A stretch of DNA of 64,000 bases from Nemopilema nomurai (GCA_003864495.1 ML133442.1:499731-563730), one strand, 5' to 3'. Positions 1-12,957 are shown, counted from the stretch's first letter. Notes: generated by a model not told the origin, from the letters alone. A program made the numbers and translations.

Positions 1-1381
1 ATATAAATAGAAGATGAAAGAATAGGAGGCTTAATATGATGTCAAGGTTTTGGTAAATATTGAAAAACCGACTTCACCTAAACTCCCTATGAGTCCAAAT
101 AAAAAATCTAACAAATAATCCAACAAACAACTTATGACGCCCACCCTATTAAGCCCCTCTCTATTAGGCCCCCTTTCTAATAAGCCCCTTCTTTAAGCAT
201 AAATTTGAAATAAGCCTCTCTCTCTATTGAGCCCCCCCCCCCATTTTCATACAAGAAAGACTTCAGAGTTAGGTTCAATAATTTACTGTTAGCTCATGGA
301 GTATTTCTTCGTAAGACTCAAAACTATATTAAATTCCATGATTTGACAATTGGATTCCAGCCACTGTGTTGTTAAACATTCATGTTTTTAGATATAAACC
401 AGAAAAGTACAGGAAAATAAAAATCATTTTTGTCTCCTTGGTTTTGGTTTTTGAAATAAGCCCCTCTCTCCAATAAGCCCCCCTCTCTATTAAGCACCCC
501 TATTGGAGAAGGAAAAGTAAAAAAGTCCCCCAGAGCTTTAACATTATTTTCAAGCAGTTGCATGAGTCATCGAAATCAAAAGCCCGGGCATTCAAAGTGC
601 TTCGTCTCGCAAGGATGTGGAACGCGGCTTCTGATGAATGATAGATAACAATCCACAGGTAGCATAAAAATGCTCCTTTCTTTAGTTTTCAGTCAAAAAG
701 TCAAAACATTACATTTTTCAAAGATAAGCACACATATGTAATGGAAGAAAATAGAGTGGAGGCGCACTCAAGGTGGCGTTTTCTCGTTGTCGCTGACTTC
801 CGTTCAGCAAAACATTAGTCTCTGCAACATTATACTAGAAGTTGTTGAGAAAAACATATCATCACTACCGTCTGCAGTAATAAAAGCATGCATCTGGCCT
901 TTTCAGGTTCAGGAGAACAGGAGGCTTAGTTCAAACCGAGGCGAGGCAGAATATGCAACTGGCCAAGAATGTCTGCGAATGCAAGCGAAGAACTAGAGTT
1001 TGCCTGTATCAATAAACTGGAGACTTCGTTGCATCAGCTGCAAATGCTCATCCCTGCCCTTCAATACAGAATACTTTACTGGTGATAAATAATTAACGTT
1101 ACAGTGGATGTTATCAATGCTTGAAAACCCAAATTACGTGATTATACAAATTTGGGGGTCGCTGAACGCACATAGGTATTTCTGTGGCCAAGCCATTAAT
1201 AGGGATGGATGCAAGTAGATGAGAAATTTCGCTTTTAAGGATCGCAAATAATTAAGAAAATAATATTAGATAGAGTGAACTGTGCTAGTATAAGAGAGCT
1301 TCAATCTTGTCGCTCTAATTTAGGTTGCTGAAAGTTTTGGAATACTACTATGCGACATGAATACTCAGCTGTGTACACCAC
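1..1381. other. Mostly non-coding sequence with a CCCC-rich interspersed repeat
   Basis: No convincing gene is visible. Positions about 135-245 and 450-510 carry degenerate copies of a phrase of the type 'aataagcccctctctctatt' together with a poly-C run near 230-242. The same phrase recurs inside a terminal-inverted-repeat element at 51.73-51.85 kb, so these are probably decayed members of one interspersed family. The short ORF at 787-996 has no recognisable domain and is probably chance. Confidence 0.6.
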
Positions 1382-1571
1382 TCAAATTGAAGAATGGGCA
1401 GGACACCCATAACTGATTACGTTGGGCCTATTGCCATTGATATCAGGTGGCTCTAGCATGCTTTTGCCACGATAAACGCCAACAGTAATCAGGACAGGCT
1501 CGTTAACAAACGTTCTGTCACCACCATAAAACAGCTTATTTTGAAGATCTTTCGCTTGCAAATATGGCATT
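1382..1571 (-). CDS. Orphan terminal-exon-like ORF, unknown product
   Basis: A 62-codon open frame on the minus strand ends in TGA at 1382. It is preceded by an acceptor-like sequence ('gaatttcag' on the minus strand) directly before the first ATG. The residues look like ordinary soluble coding sequence, with 'YGGDRTFVNEPVLITVGVYR' in the middle and 'SYGCPAHSSI' at the end, but I recognise no family. If real it is probably the last exon of a minus-strand gene whose other exons I cannot identify between 1.6 and 3.8 kb. A pseudogene fragment or a chance frame is also possible. Confidence 0.3.
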
Positions 1572-3857
1572 CTGAAATTCTGCCTAGACTGACGATAAAA
1601 TACGAAGACTGCAGAGGGAAATTGAGAAGAAAAAGGCCTAACTGAAACGTTTAATTTTCTAACAATTTCATTACTTCTGGTGTTGATTCTATGATGTGGC
1701 AGAGGTACATTTTTGCAATAAGCTCTTAGAAGGTCAACAATGCTGCATCAAAAATTAAAAGTCCGAATCAAGACAAATCCAAATACTTGCACTTCAGGGT
1801 GGGTCTTTAGGAGAAAGCTTAAAAACTGAATGCTGAACCTAAAGCCTTTTGTCGCAAGTTCGTCCCTTGGAACAAACAATGATGCAACCTTAATTGCGTT
1901 GACAGATCATATGCTAAATTTTCATCAGATTTCTCGTCCATCTCAGTTATAATGAAAAATTAAAAGCTTCACCTCGCAATACTTGAAAACCTTTGCTGGT
2001 CTTTAGTATGCGAAAATAATGTTTCGGCTATTTCTCGGAAGAACTTTCTTGCAAACAAGGGACTCAAAAAAGTATATGAAAAGTATATAAAGCAAAGTGT
2101 AAGGAAAAGTTGATTGGTGTTTCTGATTGTTGTCTTTGGATGGAGCATTGCGAAAATGAGCGGACCCTTTGCTACCCTTTGCCAAGGGTAGAGCATGCAG
2201 CCTTTACTGAGTGTGTGAGGAAATGACTATCGACAAACAAGGAGCAGCATGAGTGTTATGTTGATGCATTAACTTATTAGTCACTTCATGCTATTGTTTG
2301 CCTGCTCGCAATATCATTGTTTCTAATTTATCAGCACAAGTTGCTATGGTAACTTCGCCTAATTTTGAGAATGACGAACGAGTCTAACATATGCATCTGG
2401 GTACAAAGATGGTTTCGAAAAGGGACAGAACTAACAGTCATCCTAATGGATGTTATATAACAGTGACAATGTCGAACCCCTTATGGGTCGAACCCCTTAT
2501 GGGATATCAGTATACTCTAGGGAACCGGTTATTCCCCTCTCCCTATTTTTAACGCTTGGATGTTTTCAATGGTATTTTTCTCAGTATTATCCTTACAAAA
2601 GCTTCTTCATATTATAAGCGTTTTTAGAATATGACAGATTTTACCCAGTAGGATTCAAGTGTGTGTTCACAACCTTACGTTACAGAGTTCTGGCGCCAAA
2701 TTTCTGACTGCGCGCACGTGATGCCATCGTGGACTGCAGAAATCCAAAGTTTAAAGCCAAGTATTTCATGAACTAGACATCGGATCGAAAAAAGGAAAAA
2801 AGTTTTGAAATCAGCGCATAAGGCTTGACTGAAGTAGTACCAATGTAATTTTCGTGTCATAACCTCTTTACGACCGAAGACTGTGTATGCATAGCCATCC
2901 GTCTCACGAGCATTAGGCAAACCGAGAAGTTTAACTGAGAACAGACACACTCAAGAACACTACAGTAACACAAAAAACACATCGAGGATCACAGAATAGC
3001 TGGGTGCAAATGAATTTTCATTAACGCGCCCTTCAATGGATCTATAATGAAGAGGGACATACAAATAGACGTCTCACGAGCATTAAGCAAACCGAGGAGT
3101 TTAACTGAGAACAGACACACTCTTCGCACTGCAGGGTACTTCCTTTCAGATAGAATCAACTACTAACTGGAAATATCTATTTTAGACCCAGTAGACCAGA
3201 AGATTCAACACCAAAAGTTCACCATAAGTCAGGTTTTATGTTTACTAAGTCTACTGTGCTTCATTAAAAATAAAAAGATTGGCCCCATCCTAATTATCAC
3301 TTATGACGCCCTTTGTACCTCTTATAATTCAGCTTTCGAGCGGATAATAAAAATCATCTCAAGTTCTCGTGCGCATTCTTTCCCAGTTTTTATACCTACA
3401 ACTTATTAAGCTTTGTAAGCTCCTCTTTGCTAGTAAAATAGAAGATCGCGTGAAATCTTGCCATAATACACCAGGCAATAAATGTACTTTAGAATGCTAC
3501 AGGGAATTGTAGAAAGTAGCCTTGAAAAACGACTCAACTATCGACAGGCGATCAATGCAATTTTGAATGTAAGTGGGTGGAATAAGAAGCACACAAGACA
3601 AAAGACGAAGACTGATAGTAGGCTCAGAGAACACTCTCAGAGCGTTCGCAACTTATTCAGCAGAGACATTATACTGTTTACAACTGCTCCCTATTCAGGT
3701 ATTTACAATTAATTTTTAACATTACGTCGTATCTAACGCGTTACTTTACACAAAGAATTACAAAAAACAGCCACAAAAAACCAAATAAAAGGACCATGCA
3801 TTTGTCATTAGTAACAACAGCTGTTCTACAGACGAGAAATGTTTAACTAAGTTGGTC
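1572..3857. other. Unassigned region with small duplications
   Basis: No gene is recognised. The ORF at 2675-2950 (minus) is open but matches no family I know, and its 5' end lies in a duplicated segment (2901-2952 and 3071-3122). A second small tandem duplication, built on 'gtcgaaccccttatgg', lies at about 2474-2506. The stretch looks like intergenic or intronic DNA. Confidence 0.5.
2901..3122. repeat. 52-bp direct repeat pair (2901-2952 and 3071-3122)
   Basis: Two 52-bp segments starting 'gtctcacgagcatta' and ending 'gaacagacacactc' lie 170 bp apart in the same orientation and differ at only two positions that I can see. The intervening 118 bp has no coding signal. The pair may come from a recent local duplication or be the remains of a direct-repeat-bounded insertion. 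Confidence 0.85.
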
Positions 3858-6744
3858 TCATGAATTCGCATTCGCACTTGTGTTGCTTGGCTTAATAGTG
3901 CTTTCTCGGTTTTTCCATGTAAAGAAAAGGAATATCGCCGGATTAAGGAGGCACACATCTATAAGCATCGTCATGGCAACATAGATATGAAAGTACGAGA
4001 GGAAGGCGCTGATGCAGAACGGCAAACTGCAGATAATGAATGGGAAAATCGACCAAATCGATATGCTTAGTATTCTCTTCTCACGTGGTGTGCATGGACC
4101 AATAACAACACGAACATTCTTCACTCTGAGCACGTGGCGAATGCATTGCTTGGAGACGGCTCTTCTGACCACGAGGGTCTGTATTACGACCGTTACTGTA
4201 CACACGGCCAGAAAAACTGACGCCACCACGGCCGTAAATATAAATCTCCCGCTGGAAGTAGGCAACAACACTTTGCCACTGAAAAGCAAGCTTGCAGCCC
4301 AGTAAAATGCGATGCCAACGAAGCGAAGCTTCGAGTTTTGGAAATGGTGGTACCTGAAACGTGAAACAAATTGAATAACCTGTTAGATTACAAGCATTGA
4401 TAGTGTACAGTTTATGTTAAATGGATCAACTCCTTAAAATGGTATTTTTACGGCTGGTAGAGCCACAATCAAAGTCAATGTCGAATGGTATCTAAGAACT
4501 AAAGATATACCAAAGGAAAGATAAATCGAAGCCATATTTGTCTTTGAAAGACGAGGTTGAAAGACGATCACCAATCTTAAAAATCCACAGCTAAATCGTA
4601 TCTAGTTTTTCATCCATACCCTAAATAGCTACTGCTGCAGCCTCGCACAATAGAATGATCACCATTTCGGCTATATTTATGCTTAAGGGGTGCGAAAACG
4701 ACGCACTCGCCCTGCTAACAAAAGTCACACCCCTTTGGTCATATACGTTCAGGGGGAGGTCAAGCCTATTGATATAGACCAATAGACTTAACACAGACTA
4801 ATAGACTCATCAACAAAGTAAAACTTTAACGGAGGTGTTATTGTGTATCAAATAGGCCTAGACAAGCACGAGTTCTTCCCTGATAAAGACGCCACGAGTT
4901 GCTGGTCTTAGAAGATGACTTCGTTCATGGATTATGACGGCCGCACGCTCAACTGTGCATAAGCCGCAAGAAAGGCGATTGAGAGCAAAGCAATTTTAGC
5001 TCAAACATTAGTTTGGTACCAGGGAATCCGGACTATGATGCTCCTTGGCTTTGGGAAAACCTGATATTTGACATTGCCCGTAATAGGCAAAGCAAATAGT
5101 CCGAATGGATGGAAGGGATGGAAAGCAAAGGAAGAAAAGCAAAGGAAGGAAGACAAAGGAAGGAAAGCAAAGGAAGGTAAGGAAAGGAAGGAAAGCAAAG
5201 GGAGGAAAGCAAAGGAAGGAAAGCAAAGGAAGGTGAGCAAAGGAAGGAAGACAAAGGATGGGAAGCAAAGGGAGGAAAGCAAAGGATGGGAAGCAAGTGT
5301 CACTTTGACGCTACATGTATAAAGATTTTTTAAAATACACCAGTCCCTTTTGTTAATAATCTATGATGACGCAACACATCAAAAAAGATTTAATATTTTT
5401 CTTTGATCTTAAGGCGATTTTACGCCTCGTGTTTGGCATAAATAATTTAAGAACAATCTTAGGCACTATATCGAAACATTAGAATATTGCTGCTTGGCAA
5501 AAATAAGGTACTCTGATAAAGCAAGTATCTAACACCACAGACATACTTGAGGATCCGCGAACGAAATTTGCATCGATATTTCAGGATAAAAAAGAAACGA
5601 ATCAGAATCTCCCATAGAAATTGCAATGCATTAGCCGACCAGCTATTAGTCGCGAAATACAGCTTAGAATTGCCAGTAACTATTTTGACGCTGCTAGCGC
5701 TATTAACTTGAAGAGGTGAATGAATATTTCATAAACAATTGACAAAACTTCAAAGAAACCTATTTTTAAGGGGAATTTTATTGTAAACAGTAAGACATTG
5801 GCATAGCAAAAAGCATGCCGCAAGCAAGTCACACATTTCTTCTCAATAGATTCACCTTTCTATTGAACTATTTTTATGCTTACAAAACAGTGAAAATGTT
5901 CGGGCAATGATGCTGTTTACAGAAAACAAATTTGACTGCCTATGTCATGTTATTCATAGACAGGGATATGAAAAAATAACCTTGATATCATAAAAGATTA
6001 TGACTTTATAATGAAGTCTGGTAACCTAAGGATGCTTCGAATGACCCGAGGCTCAATAATTTTTAATGGCTGGTGTTATAGGCAGTATGGGTGGTTCGTC
6101 TACAAGGCAGCTCTCAGTGCAGCATAAATGACTATGTTGACCAAACGATTCAGTATTTTTATGCTAATTGACACAAGGGTGACAGATACAATGGCTATTT
6201 TGATCATAATCACGGCTGCCATAGTTATGTGCTTACATCTTCAAGTCCAAATACACCTGTCTCTACTGACAAACAATCAAATTTACAAACTTACAATGCG
6301 ATTGCCAACGTAATTTCAGTAAGATAATTCACAACTGCGTGTAATGAATGGAAACTAAGACCAGTAGTCCAGTTTCCAATCGTTAGCCGACCATGCTACT
6401 AACGCATATTGAATTGCGAATGAACTTTTTAAGACTCACCTGAGAGCAGCTTTGACGATAAGGAGTCTGTCCACGGCAATACACAGCATGTGATTAAAAT
6501 TGCAGCAAAAAACGAGCCACAGTAAACCGTAAATATACGAATCGTCGGCATTTCGTCCCGCCAGGAAAAGTGAGGTTGCGACTATGAGCGATGCCATGGA
6601 AAGTATCTTCGAAAAGGAGCTGTTCACTACCAGCAGTTCGTAAACGCTTTTCCGTTTCCGCTTCATGGTGGTGAACATTTGAACGCCATTCAGTCCAAGC
6701 CCGCACGACAACAGCAGAAGCAAGATCACATGTCCGACCGCCAT
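3858..6744 (-). CDS. Class-A-like 7TM (GPCR) receptor, two exons
   Basis: Two coding exons, complement(6440..6744) and complement(3858..4353), join in phase (AG|G) across a GTGAGT donor and a 'gtttcag' acceptor. They give about 266 residues with seven hydrophobic helices. TM1 begins almost at the N terminus and carries an Asn ('GLN'). TM3 ends in 'VDRLLIV' (D92, R93), equivalent to the DRY region. TM4 has a Trp ('FYWAAS'). TM6 has 'ICSLPF', in the place of CWxP. TM7 has 'NPAIF' (N239, P240), in the place of NPxxY. These are rhodopsin-family marks. No Asp is seen at the usual TM2 position. I chose the ATG at 6744 because its context is gccATGG and the frame is closed by TAA upstream; this leaves almost no extracellular N terminus, so a further 5' exon is possible. 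The ligand is unknown. Such short intron-poor receptors are common in lineage-specific cnidarian expansions. Confidence 0.75.
5101..5295. repeat. Polypurine tandem repeat (ggaaggaaagcaaag)
   Basis: About 190 bp of almost pure purine on the plus strand, built from variants of a 15-bp unit 'ggaaggaaagcaaag'. It lies in the intron of the 7TM receptor gene. Overlapping ORFs on both strands here are an effect of the repeat and not genes. Confidence 0.9.
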
Positions 6745-9631
6745 GGCACCCGAACTGATATCCGCGTTAGGAACTGTCTCTAGCACGGACCCGATGGTGC
6801 TTTTTTGGCGAAGAGGCAAACGACACTTGGTAGTTACTCCGTTACATCCGTCAAAAAGGTGCCATTAGAGCATCGCTTGGTGAAGATAAGCTTGCGAGGC
6901 TGTACAATCAAGATCACGACCTAAGCTGAACGCTTTCTCGCAAAGACGGATTGAGCCTTGATTCATCGATGAACACCCAAGAAGGCGTTGACACTCATTT
7001 GCCCCAACTGTGCATAGTTCAGCATCTCAGTCCACCAGAAACAACTACACGTCCTTTCAAGCCAAAAGAAAATAAGCGAGACTATTTTCAGATTAACTTG
7101 TAGACAAGATGCCAACACATCTGTATGACAGCAAAAGATACTACTGATGTCGACCTGTAATCACCAAATCGAAACAAGTGCACATTTGCCGTGAAAGCGC
7201 TTTTTATATTGGCCGAATGTCATGAGAAAACTCAACTAAACTGGTCGCAGGTGTTCGCAGCCTGCGCAGGGGACGTCTATGCGCAGCCACTTCTGTTTAA
7301 ATATAGCAGATGTTGTTGAAGAGCACACATGAGAGCATTACTGTCATTGAAATCAACTGCCAACGGACGTGTATAGGACGAATACGCCCGCACAGGCTTT
7401 ATGTTAAATTCAGAGGACGTGAAACTGAGGAATAATACTAGTGTATAATAATATTAAGACAAAGAATAACAATAAGACTATGTGGTTCTTTCGCTTTAGC
7501 TGTCAAAGTCATATTTTAAGCTCTCTTAAATTGCAACATTTAAAGTCGTAGCAAACGCTTTTAAAGTGTGTTCGGCGAAATTGATGATTATTTCATATCA
7601 ACTAACCAAATGGAAGCTATTTCAAAAGCAAATGGATATTATGAAAAGCACTGGCGATTAATCCCAACAAGAGTAATTGATGTTATCAATGGTCAAATAC
7701 GAATCTTTTTCAGATCGCCAATCAGCAATTGAAATTATCACTGACTTTGGTGTCATATTTCCATAGAAAGCAACTAACAGCGCATGGTTTAGGCCCAGAT
7801 TCTATCAGTTTTGAAGGAGAGGTTAACTTGAGTAAATGAATTACATGCTGTCTCCTTTCATAGGCGTGAAAACTAAAAGGAGAAATTTCACTTGAAAAAT
7901 AGTTCAGACTTTATTTGCACGCTTTTCGCGGGTAGCAGAGCATTTCCGTCAATTGAAACAATTGTGAATTAGTTTAATGCAGGCATGCGTGTTTTGAAAT
8001 TATTCCCAAAAATATCTTCGCGCAATATAATTTTCTAGCAAAAAACACAAGACCATATTGATCTTTTCCTACATTATCACAGAAACGCGATCTGGAACAA
8101 CTGGAAATGCAACCACCTTTATTAACAGATGGGTATAAAGGCGAAGATAGCGTGCAATCATACATAAAATGAGTGAAATTCAAACCAAGTTTCTTTGCAA
8201 TTATCAAATTTGTAGAATATGGCCGAGACCTTGTGAAATAGTTTAAAGTCAAGAAAACTTTACCCCAATTCAGTTGTTTTACCCATATTGACATATGAAT
8301 ATTGAGAACTTGAGGCGAAATGTAGACACCAGATGGGCAATTCCCATTCAAAAACTCGATCTTATATATTTTGCTGCGAGCAACATGATTACACACTTCA
8401 ATACTACTAGTATATTCGGAACTTTAAAACTTGAAATTCCTTATCGAAATTAGCTATATCATTTGAAAACTTTGCGAATTACTCAACAAAAGACGGGACA
8501 TAGCACAAGCACAGGTGAATTGTATGAAAACTGACATCTTCGGCTGTATTGGTCTGTTTAATTGCTTGAAAATTGCGTTGAGAATTCGCGTTGAAAAGGA
8601 ACGCTTGGCAGGTATTGTATGTTCTCAAACCAGTGGATAGCAACAAACAAACATTGAATAACTCTGGCAGATGTTCTTGGCGGAAAGCCCTTCTTGGAGA
8701 TATCGAGATGTGTCATAAACTGAAATGTGCCAGTTCCGGTATAGAAGGGGTTTCTCTATCTAATACCCAAATGTCACAAAAACACAAATCATGATTAAAT
8801 TACTCTATTCCTTTACGAAAAAAGGCTACGTTGAGAGGACCAAAAGCTTTGCCTTCTACACCTGTACCAGAAGCTGCTGTGCAGTTCACACGTTGACTGA
8901 CGAATTGATTGGCTAATTGACCCCTAGACAACAAACTATTTTTAGCCATACTTTCTTTAGACCGTACTTTTAATCTTGGATGCAGTACTTGACATTTTGG
9001 ATAAATTGCTTCATCACATTGCAAAAACTGAAAACATCTCAGGAACTTTTTGTGCCAAAGTGTCTGCTTTTAGAGTTCATCCATGTGGACCGCTTTTAGA
9101 CGCCATCAATTAAACTGCTGTACAGCGTGTGGTCAACACATGAATATGTTCTATGCATACTGACAGACATGCATATTAAAGAGCTTGCAACTCTATGTTC
9201 ATCGTATCTACTTATTGATGTAGTAACCCGATTGCTTTTTCTAATTCTTTTCTCTATTTGAGACTTGGATTAAACAAGCCTTTACTATCGGCGTGTCGAT
9301 ATACTAGACGGAAATACAGCCTTACATTTTGTTGCTACATAAATGGGAAGCCTATGGCTGCTTTGCATGGGGTTGGCATCAGCAAGTGCAACTTGAAAGT
9401 AAAGGGGACTCTTCCCTAATTCAGGTCTTGGTCCTAATGGCAATTTCATTAGCAATTTTTTAAAAAGATCATCTTGGATCGTAGTTTTCTTGGAAAGATG
9501 TCAGCGACTTTAGGACAAGACATAACATATTCAAAGCAGAAACAATAAATATCATATATAAGGTGCAACGCACTGAGTTAAAAAGGCCTTATTGTTATTG
9601 TCAGACTTGGTAATAAAAAGCTTACACTTAC
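6745..9631. other. Unassigned region upstream of the 7TM receptor
   Basis: No gene can be named. The longest open frame is 140 codons on the minus strand at 7974-8396, with no stop and several Cys residues ('GGCISSCSRSRFCDNVG'). I see no recognisable domain or clear splice frame, so it may be chance or an exon of an unknown gene. A second minus frame at 8800-9024 is similarly anonymous. The rest is AT-rich sequence without clear repeats. Confidence 0.4.
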
Positions 9632-9768
9632 CCGTAGAATTTGTAGTCACTTGCGAATGCTTCTGCCTGTGCAAGTACTCGTATACCCCGCAAGAAAACA
9701 TCGTCGAAACCGCTAGAAATAGGACATAATGTCGCCATTGACTTACACAATCTTGTGAAGTATAAGAA
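9632..9768 (-). CDS. Isolated exon-like ORF with one hydrophobic helix
   Basis: A 137-bp open segment on the minus strand is bounded by a good acceptor (pyrimidine tract then 'tctag') and a strong donor (GG|GTAAGTG). One frame encodes a hydrophobic stretch ('HYVLFLAVSTMFSCGVYEYL') followed by a polar tail. It could be the N-terminal anchor of a type II membrane protein or a helix of a larger gene. A second frame across the same segment is also open and begins at an ATG, so the reading frame is uncertain. No neighbouring exon was found that joins it with confidence. Confidence 0.25.
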
Positions 9769-12700
9769 CTAGAAAAAGACAATTAAATCCATTCAAATAA
9801 CAATCGGTGAAATCTCATTGCAAGCGCTGCAACATGCAATTTCAAAATTAATAGAAATCAGCGCTGGAGAGAGAAAATCACTTGGTCCTAAACATAATCA
9901 AGTCTACAAAGAAACAGGGCGAAGCATGAAAGAAATCGTGCCAGAAAACGAACGATTTAAAAGCCAACTGCATAGAGAGGTTTGCATGTTGAAACACAAT
10001 AAAACGAAGCTTCATTTTTTACCAAGATTACAACTGTCTGTTTTATCGCATATAATTTCATTCCGGCTATCGTGTAAATTGCTTGCTCCATCATACAAAT
10101 CTTCATATTGGGTACTGTTCATTTATTATGAGAACATGGATGTTTGGAAAGGCGGCCGACTTAAACCGAATCACCCGAGGCTTGGGAAAAGACAGCATGC
10201 TTTCAACCACTGACCCAGAGAAAACCCAATTTCAGATTAACATGGGGATAGGCCAGCATCCACTTTAAGTAGAAGCCAAAAATTCCGTATGCGAAAGCAT
10301 TGTTTGGAAATTGATCAGTTGCTGTGGTGTTTTAAACGGCAGCTGCTTCGAAACTACCGAAAAACTGCATCTTCAATCTATTCTTATATTAAACTTAAAA
10401 GGTGCCGAGCCTCCAAAATGTTTTGGATTTTCCACTGTCATATACCATGGACGATTACAATTAGATAAATTGTTGGAGAATTGAAGCCAGCTTAGAAAAA
10501 AATTAGCCGATTATTTGGCTATGTAAATGCTAACCATAATTTCTCCATACTGTCAAAATGTTTTGGTACAAAACGCTACCAACCACAATATTTTGGTACT
10601 ATCAAAAAGTTTTGGTACAAGCCACCATTTCTTGCCACTACCAAAGGGTCTTTGGTACCAACCACAATTTATCGGTACTTTCATAGGTTTTGGTACCAAC
10701 AATAATTCCTTGGTACTATCATAGGGTTTAGTACAAACCACTACAAACCAAATCAAGTTGCTTTAATGGCTCTCGATGGCATTCCCTGACTGTACCACAG
10801 GCAAGGCATGTTTGCTACACTCCCACAACTCGCAACATTCGCAGGGCATTATCAACATCTCTCTACGGAAATACCGTTGACTGTGCAATATGACGCTGAT
10901 TGGCACCATTTGCTGTTGTAGTTGGCCTCTTTACATAAGCTTTCCTTAGCTCAGCGCTTGATGAGAACAACAGTACGTCACTTACTGCCCATTCATGCTA
11001 AACGCCATTCTGCATCGTCATCATCATGTAATCATCCGCCTTTCCACCTCGATTCGTATACGTTTGTGTAGAATAGTTAAACTAGTTAGTTGCGATGAGC
11101 TTAGAAACAATTCATGCGCGACTTTTCTGTCACTCAGCTTACTCTGTGTTTCTACACGTAAAATAATGGAACCGTCCAATTTGACCAGCATATGTGGACG
11201 CAGATTTCGTGAGCCCATCAAGCCAATCCCTCACTAAATTGCGTAAAAGGTTTTTGAAAACCCGGCACAGGTCAAAGGAACAAGGCATATTTAAAACAGA
11301 TCAAAATCATTAATTCGAGTATCTTCTGTGAAAAAGAACACCTTCAACAGATCAATCTTAAAACCAGATTAAAAGCAAAGGCACCGAAATACGATAGATA
11401 AGAACAATCATGTTTCTTGCACATCTAAAACTAATGCAGACTGTCCCAGATCGCTCTACAATTCAATGGAAACAAGGTTGTAGCTGACGTTGAAAATATT
11501 TCAGCATGGGCAACTGGAACTGAGCCACGTGAATAGAACAATCAATACGGACTCTTACACGGGTCAGCCCGCTTACATGGAAACAGGCCCTCAGTGGCCA
11601 TTATAAACACTTCTTTTAAACTAAGGAAACACGCGATAATTTCCGTAAATATTAATTCGTAAAGAGCTGAAAGAGATTCCCTTTGAAGATTAGCATTTCA
11701 ATCACTTGACAGGCACCTTGTAGCAAAGGAGTGATTGAAGTTGTTCATTCGCTGATGGACCATCTTTCATTGAACTAGAATTCATTTACATTTCACTTAA
11801 ACTCAGTTCAAACAAATTTACGAAACAATTTCTCAAGAATGAGATGATAAGTAATATTTGAGCAGTTTTCGTTATATCGCAAAATTGCTGGTTATAATGA
11901 TCTGAAAAGGTTGTTTTAGGTAAGCAATTAGATTTTCATTAAGTTTCCTGGCACGTTGGCAAGAAATGTTTTCTTCCCTGCATACGGCATTGACGTAGCG
12001 TAAATCTCAGCTAAAATAATATAACTCTCGAGGTAGATATAACATATGGCATCAGTTCAAGCAGACCAAGTATCAGAGTTCCTCACGTTTTCTTGAGAAT
12101 GTCCGGCCCATGCAAAAAACTTCCTAGCCAACAAATCCTTGCTTACACCGTTGCTAATTACAATCAATACAATTTGATCTTCTCTTTTCAAATTGTTTAC
12201 ACAGTTTTTGTTTTTAGAGATCACCTGCTAAAGTTTCTAAAGTTTTAGGGTCACCTGCTAAAATTTCTAAACACATGAAAATTCTAATGTTAATTGCAAA
12301 AGGAAAAACTTCCGCTTTTGTGAAAGACTTTGCTAACCCTTTCAGCGAGGTTTGATTTTGTAGGTAATGTTAGCCCAGCTAAATCTCAACCACACTTCTC
12401 CAGGTAGTATGATTAATTAACCAAGCATGATCTGTAAAAACTAAATGTTCTTCGTATAGATTAAGATCCGAATTTTCTAGTGCGTTCTGGCACCACTGTG
12501 TAGAGACAGCCTGAAACTCTCTGAAACACTTTGCAATCAGACGCGACAGGGTTTTTTTCTTTATAAAAAATGAAAAAATAATAGGAAATAAAAAATGCAT
12601 ATTGCTTCTATCAGTTTATTTTAATTTCCAGAGGCACAACTTTGTAGTAATACCCTAGCTATCTCGGTCAGCTCCCTGGGCCAATGGCAATATCTTCTTA

Positions 12701-12785
12701 TGTCCAGCAGGTAGAAGCATTTGTACTGTTCTACCTTTTCTGTTACAAGACCAAGAACTATTTTAAGATTAAAAATTCGCCTGGT
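9769..12785. other. Unassigned region, minisatellite but no recognised gene
   Basis: Only a degenerate repeat (10.54-10.75 kb) stands out. I looked here on the minus strand for the missing pore and C-terminal exons of the TRP-like gene and found none I could support. The ORFs at 9818-10213, 10995-11237 and 12379-12600 have no domain signature. Confidence 0.45.
10540..10755. repeat. Degenerate minisatellite based on 'ttttggtaccaa'
   Basis: About five diverged units of roughly 40 bp, each holding a 'ttttggta(c)' core followed by 'caaaccacaat' and 'actatcaaa' motifs. Units alternate between near-inverted halves ('ttggtacc'), so the block has local dyad symmetry. The small ORFs on both strands are products of the repeat. 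Confidence 0.75.
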
Positions 12786-12957
12786 TCAAAGTAAATCCAC
12801 CTTCAAGACAGAAGAAATATCAAGAAGCAAATTATTTCCTTTTTCGCAACTTTCATAAGCTCGATTATAGGCGCTGAATATTCTAGGGTCATAGTGACGT
12901 AATCTGCAATTGACTCGTTGTTGATTTGGGTCAAATATAAAAGCACACGTAGCATAC

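Noticed and set aside
5001..5322. Several overlapping ORFs of 84-100 codons on both strands
   Set aside because: They all lie on the polypurine tandem repeat and consist of simple repeated residues.
6100..6225. Minus-strand hydrophobic ORF ending 'IVIYAALRAAL' inside the receptor intron
   Set aside because: It resembles a receptor helix but has no acceptor/donor pair in phase, and the two flanking exons already join into a complete seven-helix protein.
9818..10213. 131-codon plus-strand ORF
   Set aside because: No domain, start context or splice context, and it overlaps a second open frame in the same AT-rich area.
12379..12600. Possible pore or tail exon for the TRP-like gene
   Set aside because: No selectivity-filter or S6-like sequence, and the frame starts in a homopolymer-rich stretch.
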